Shown here: positions 62,762-64,000 of the stretch, in pieces
Layout of the letters: each line of letters begins with the position of its first letter
Numbering within the stretch: the first letter of the stretch is position 1
Assembly (NCBI RefSeq): GCF_019468465.1
Contig: NZ_CP080519.1
Coordinates: 10,654,501-10,718,500 of the forward strand
From: Amycolatopsis sp. DSM 110486
Lineage (GTDB): Bacteria > Actinomycetota > Actinomycetes > Mycobacteriales > Pseudonocardiaceae
Direction: 5' to 3'
Length of the DNA stretch: 64,000 bases
Made by a program: the position numbers and the translations under genes
Notes under the pieces: model-generated
What the model saw: the letters and a program-made list of their open reading frames with translations, nothing else
Databases searched by the model: none
Told to the model about the DNA's origin: nothing

Positions 62762-63373
62762 CTAGCCGATGCTCTCCACCACGGCCTCGGCGACCGCCTT
62801 CATCGTCGTGCGGCGGTCCATCGCGGTGCGCTGTATCCACCGGAACGCGTCCGGCTCCGTGAGGCCTTGACGGCTCATCAGCAGGCCCTTCGCGCGGTCG
62901 ATGACCTTGCGGGTCTCGAGCCGGTCGGTGAGGCCCGCGACTTCCGCCTCCAGCGCCTGCAGCTCGGAGAAGCGGCTCACGGCCAGCTCGATGGCCGGCA
63001 CGAGGTCACGCTTCGCGAACGGCTTGACCAGGTACGCCATCGTGCCCGCGTCGCGGGCCCGCTCGACGAGGTCGCGCTGGCTGAACGCGGTGAGGATGAC
63101 GACCGGCGCGATGCGGTCGCTCGTGATCTTGGCGGCCGCCTCGATGCCGTCGAGTTTCGGCATCTTGACGTCGAGGATGACGAGGTCGGGCTTGAGGTCG
63201 GTGGCCAGGTTGATGGCTTCTTCACCATCGCCTGCCTCGCCGACCACCTCGTAGCCCTCCTCACGCAGCATCTCGACCAGGTCGAGCCTGATGAGCGCCT
63301 CGTCCTCGGCGACGAGCACCCGACGCTGCGGCACGGTGGCGGCACCGTTGGCCTCGGTAGCCTGTTCGGTCAC
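62762..63373 (-). CDS. pdtaR: ANTAR-domain response regulator (PdtaR type)
   Basis: A 203-residue regulator. The receiver has acidic EDE near 23-25, phospho-acceptor Asp68 in LVILDVKMPKLDG and Lys in YLVKPFAKRDLV. The C-terminal ANTAR domain (about 140-195, LETRKVIDRAKGLLMSRQGLTEPDAFRWIQRTAMDRRTTM) binds paired RNA hairpins to prevent termination. The mycobacterial homologue pairs with kinase PdtaS; no kinase is seen here. GTG 63373 follows AGGAGG. A TTGGGA / TAGGCT promoter (16-base spacer) lies at 63431-63458. Confidence 0.93.
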   Translation of the reverse strand: MTEQATEANGAATVPQRRVLVAEDEALIRLDLVEMLREEGYEVVGEAGDGEEAINLATDLKPDLVILDVKMPKLDGIEAAAKITSDRIAPVVILTAFSQRDLVERARDAGTMAYLVKPFAKRDLVPAIELAVSRFSELQALEAEVAGLTDRLETRKVIDRAKGLLMSRQGLTEPDAFRWIQRTAMDRRTTMKAVAEAVVESIG

Positions 63374-63430
63374 CGGGGTCCTCCTGAAGGCTCGGCGGGA
63401 CGGTTGACTCGCGGTGACCCGCGAAAGGTC

Positions 63431-63458
63431 AGCCTACCGGGAACGATCCAGTTCCCAA
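63431..63458 (-). promoter_or_regulatory. Candidate pdtaR promoter
   Basis: On the minus strand TTGGGA (63458-63453) and TAGGCT (63436-63431) are 16 bases apart and would give a leader of about 50 bases. Confidence 0.45.
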
Positions 63459-63544
63459 GATGGCGTTCACCACGAAGTGGCGGGCGCGACACCCCGCCCC
63501 GCCACACGCGCGTCACCGGTGATCGCGTAAAGTTCGTCGCGCTC

Positions 63545-63618
63545 GCCCCCGTAGCCCAACTGGCAGAGGCAACGGATTCAAAACCCGTCCAGTGAGAGTT
63601 CGAATCTCTCCGGGGGCA
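63545..63618 (+). tRNA. tRNA with CAA anticodon (nominally Leu), type I shape
   Basis: A 74-base cloverleaf. The acceptor stem GCCCCCG (63545-63551) pairs fully with CGGGGGC (63611-63617), discriminator A, no encoded CCA. The T arm GAGAG-TTCGAAT-CTCTC is regular. The anticodon loop TTCAAAA gives CAA, but the stem has an A-C mismatch next to the loop (ACGGA/CCCGT) and the D stem is irregular. The variable loop has only five bases, while bacterial tRNA-Leu normally has a long variable arm. A TAAAGT box (63528-63533) lies before it. Confidence 0.8.
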
Positions 63619-63639
63619 CCCCTTTCCACCAGCACAAAC

Positions 63640-63674
63640 CGGCCCCTGACCAGGCGCAACTCGGTCGGGGGCCG
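63640..63674 (+). terminator. Terminator after the tRNA
   Basis: CGGCCCCTGACC (63640-63651) pairs with GGTCGGGGGCCG (63663-63674) with a single G-T wobble; ATCTTGTGT follows. It ends the tRNA transcript. The rest of the gap to 63871 shows short coding-like stretches but no credible gene. Confidence 0.75.
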
Positions 63675-63871
63675 ATCTTGTGTCAACCAGTGGCGCGCGA
63701 CGGCGACCGGCCGGCCCCTCGACGGCGTCACGGCCACGCTGGTCATCACCATCGGCTCGGCCGTGCTCGGCGCCGGCGTGAAGACCAACGACCCCGACCT
63801 ACGTTCACCCCTCTCGCATGGGGACTGGCGGATGGCAAGACTGGCGGACCCCGGACCGCGATAATGGCCAG

Positions 63872-64000
63872 GTGACCGCACACGTCGAACTGCGTGAAAT
63901 CACCGACGACAACCGCGACGAGGTATGCGCCGTGCGTGTCCGGCCGGACCAGAAGAAGTTCGTCGCATCGGTGAAGAAGTCACTGAAGGAGGCACGCAAG
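63872..64000 (+). CDS. GNAT family N-acetyltransferase, N-terminal part, cut by window edge
   Basis: The first 43 residues are inside the window. VTAHVELREITDDNRDEVCA followed by VRVRPDQKKFVASVKKSLKEA resembles the start of spermidine-N-acetyltransferase-like GNAT proteins. GATAAT lies six bases before GTG 63872, so the transcript may be leaderless. The acetyl-CoA motif lies beyond the edge. Confidence 0.7.
   Translation, partial: MTAHVELREITDDNRDEVCAVRVRPDQKKFVASVKKSLKEARK

Noticed and set aside
63592..63864. 90-codon open frame overlapping the tRNA 3' end
   Set aside because: It begins inside the tRNA and runs through the tRNA terminator; the part GVTATLVITIGSAVLG looks coding-like but lacks a start and ribosome site of its own.

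Overview
The window is one contiguous piece of a high-G+C (about 70% by eye) actinobacterial chromosome. Codon third positions are almost all G/C, many genes start with GTG, and the core order polA, rpsA, coaE, uvrB with a PdtaR-type ANTAR regulator and a livKHMGF cluster matches what I know of actinomycete chromosomes. A mycobacterial-type coaE-GrpB fusion, an MmpS-like protein and the general gene style suggest Pseudonocardiaceae, perhaps Amycolatopsis. That placement is inference; there is no 16S gene here. I see no prophage, insertion sequence, integrase, CRISPR array or biosynthetic gene cluster.

Layout. 1-11 kb: end of an HpaB-family acyl-CoA enzyme and a crotonase, hydrolases and esterases, a GT39-like membrane glycosyltransferase, RNase HI, YchJ, a Na+/H+ antiporter with a UBP-type zinc finger, a histidine phosphatase, FetB-like permease and MmpS-like protein. 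11-15 kb: a frameshifted NUDIX gene, an AraC regulator, and a divergent xylulokinase/LacI pair with a clear palindromic operator between them. 15-20 kb: a RES/Xre-type toxin-antitoxin pair, an S9 peptidase, and terC behind what looks like a yybP-ykoY manganese riboswitch. 20-27 kb: an unusual secreted-hydrolase/ABC-ATPase fusion with its permease, a crotonase, a secreted S37 peptidase and small proteins. 27-31 kb: uvrB, then a DUF5685 gene followed in the same frame, after one TGA, by a cysteine-rich tail. 31-38 kb: ABC exporter, two tandem GT39 proteins, histidine kinase and response regulator. 38-41 kb: HD protein, a short threonyl-tRNA synthetase preceded by a threonine-rich leader peptide and a strong hairpin (a likely attenuator), and coaE. 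41-54 kb: GlxA/OsmC pair, TetR regulators, rpsA, methyltransferase, GNAT, a TetR-YhgE/Pip operon with a palindromic operator, a 30-residue cysteine-rich peptide, DUF72, MarR and EF-hand proteins. 54-64 kb: polA, a thioesterase, livF-G-M-H-K, pdtaR, an odd type I tRNA with a CAA anticodon, and the start of a GNAT gene.

Many genes have a TANNNT box 6-8 nt before the start codon and little or no Shine-Dalgarno sequence, so leaderless transcription appears common here; I used this to choose the starts of uvrB and polA. The most interesting items are the threonine attenuator in front of the editing-less ThrRS, the UGA-interrupted cysteine-rich tail of the DUF5685 gene, the unannotated 30-residue cysteine-rich peptide, the hydrolase-ABC fusion, and the tRNA.
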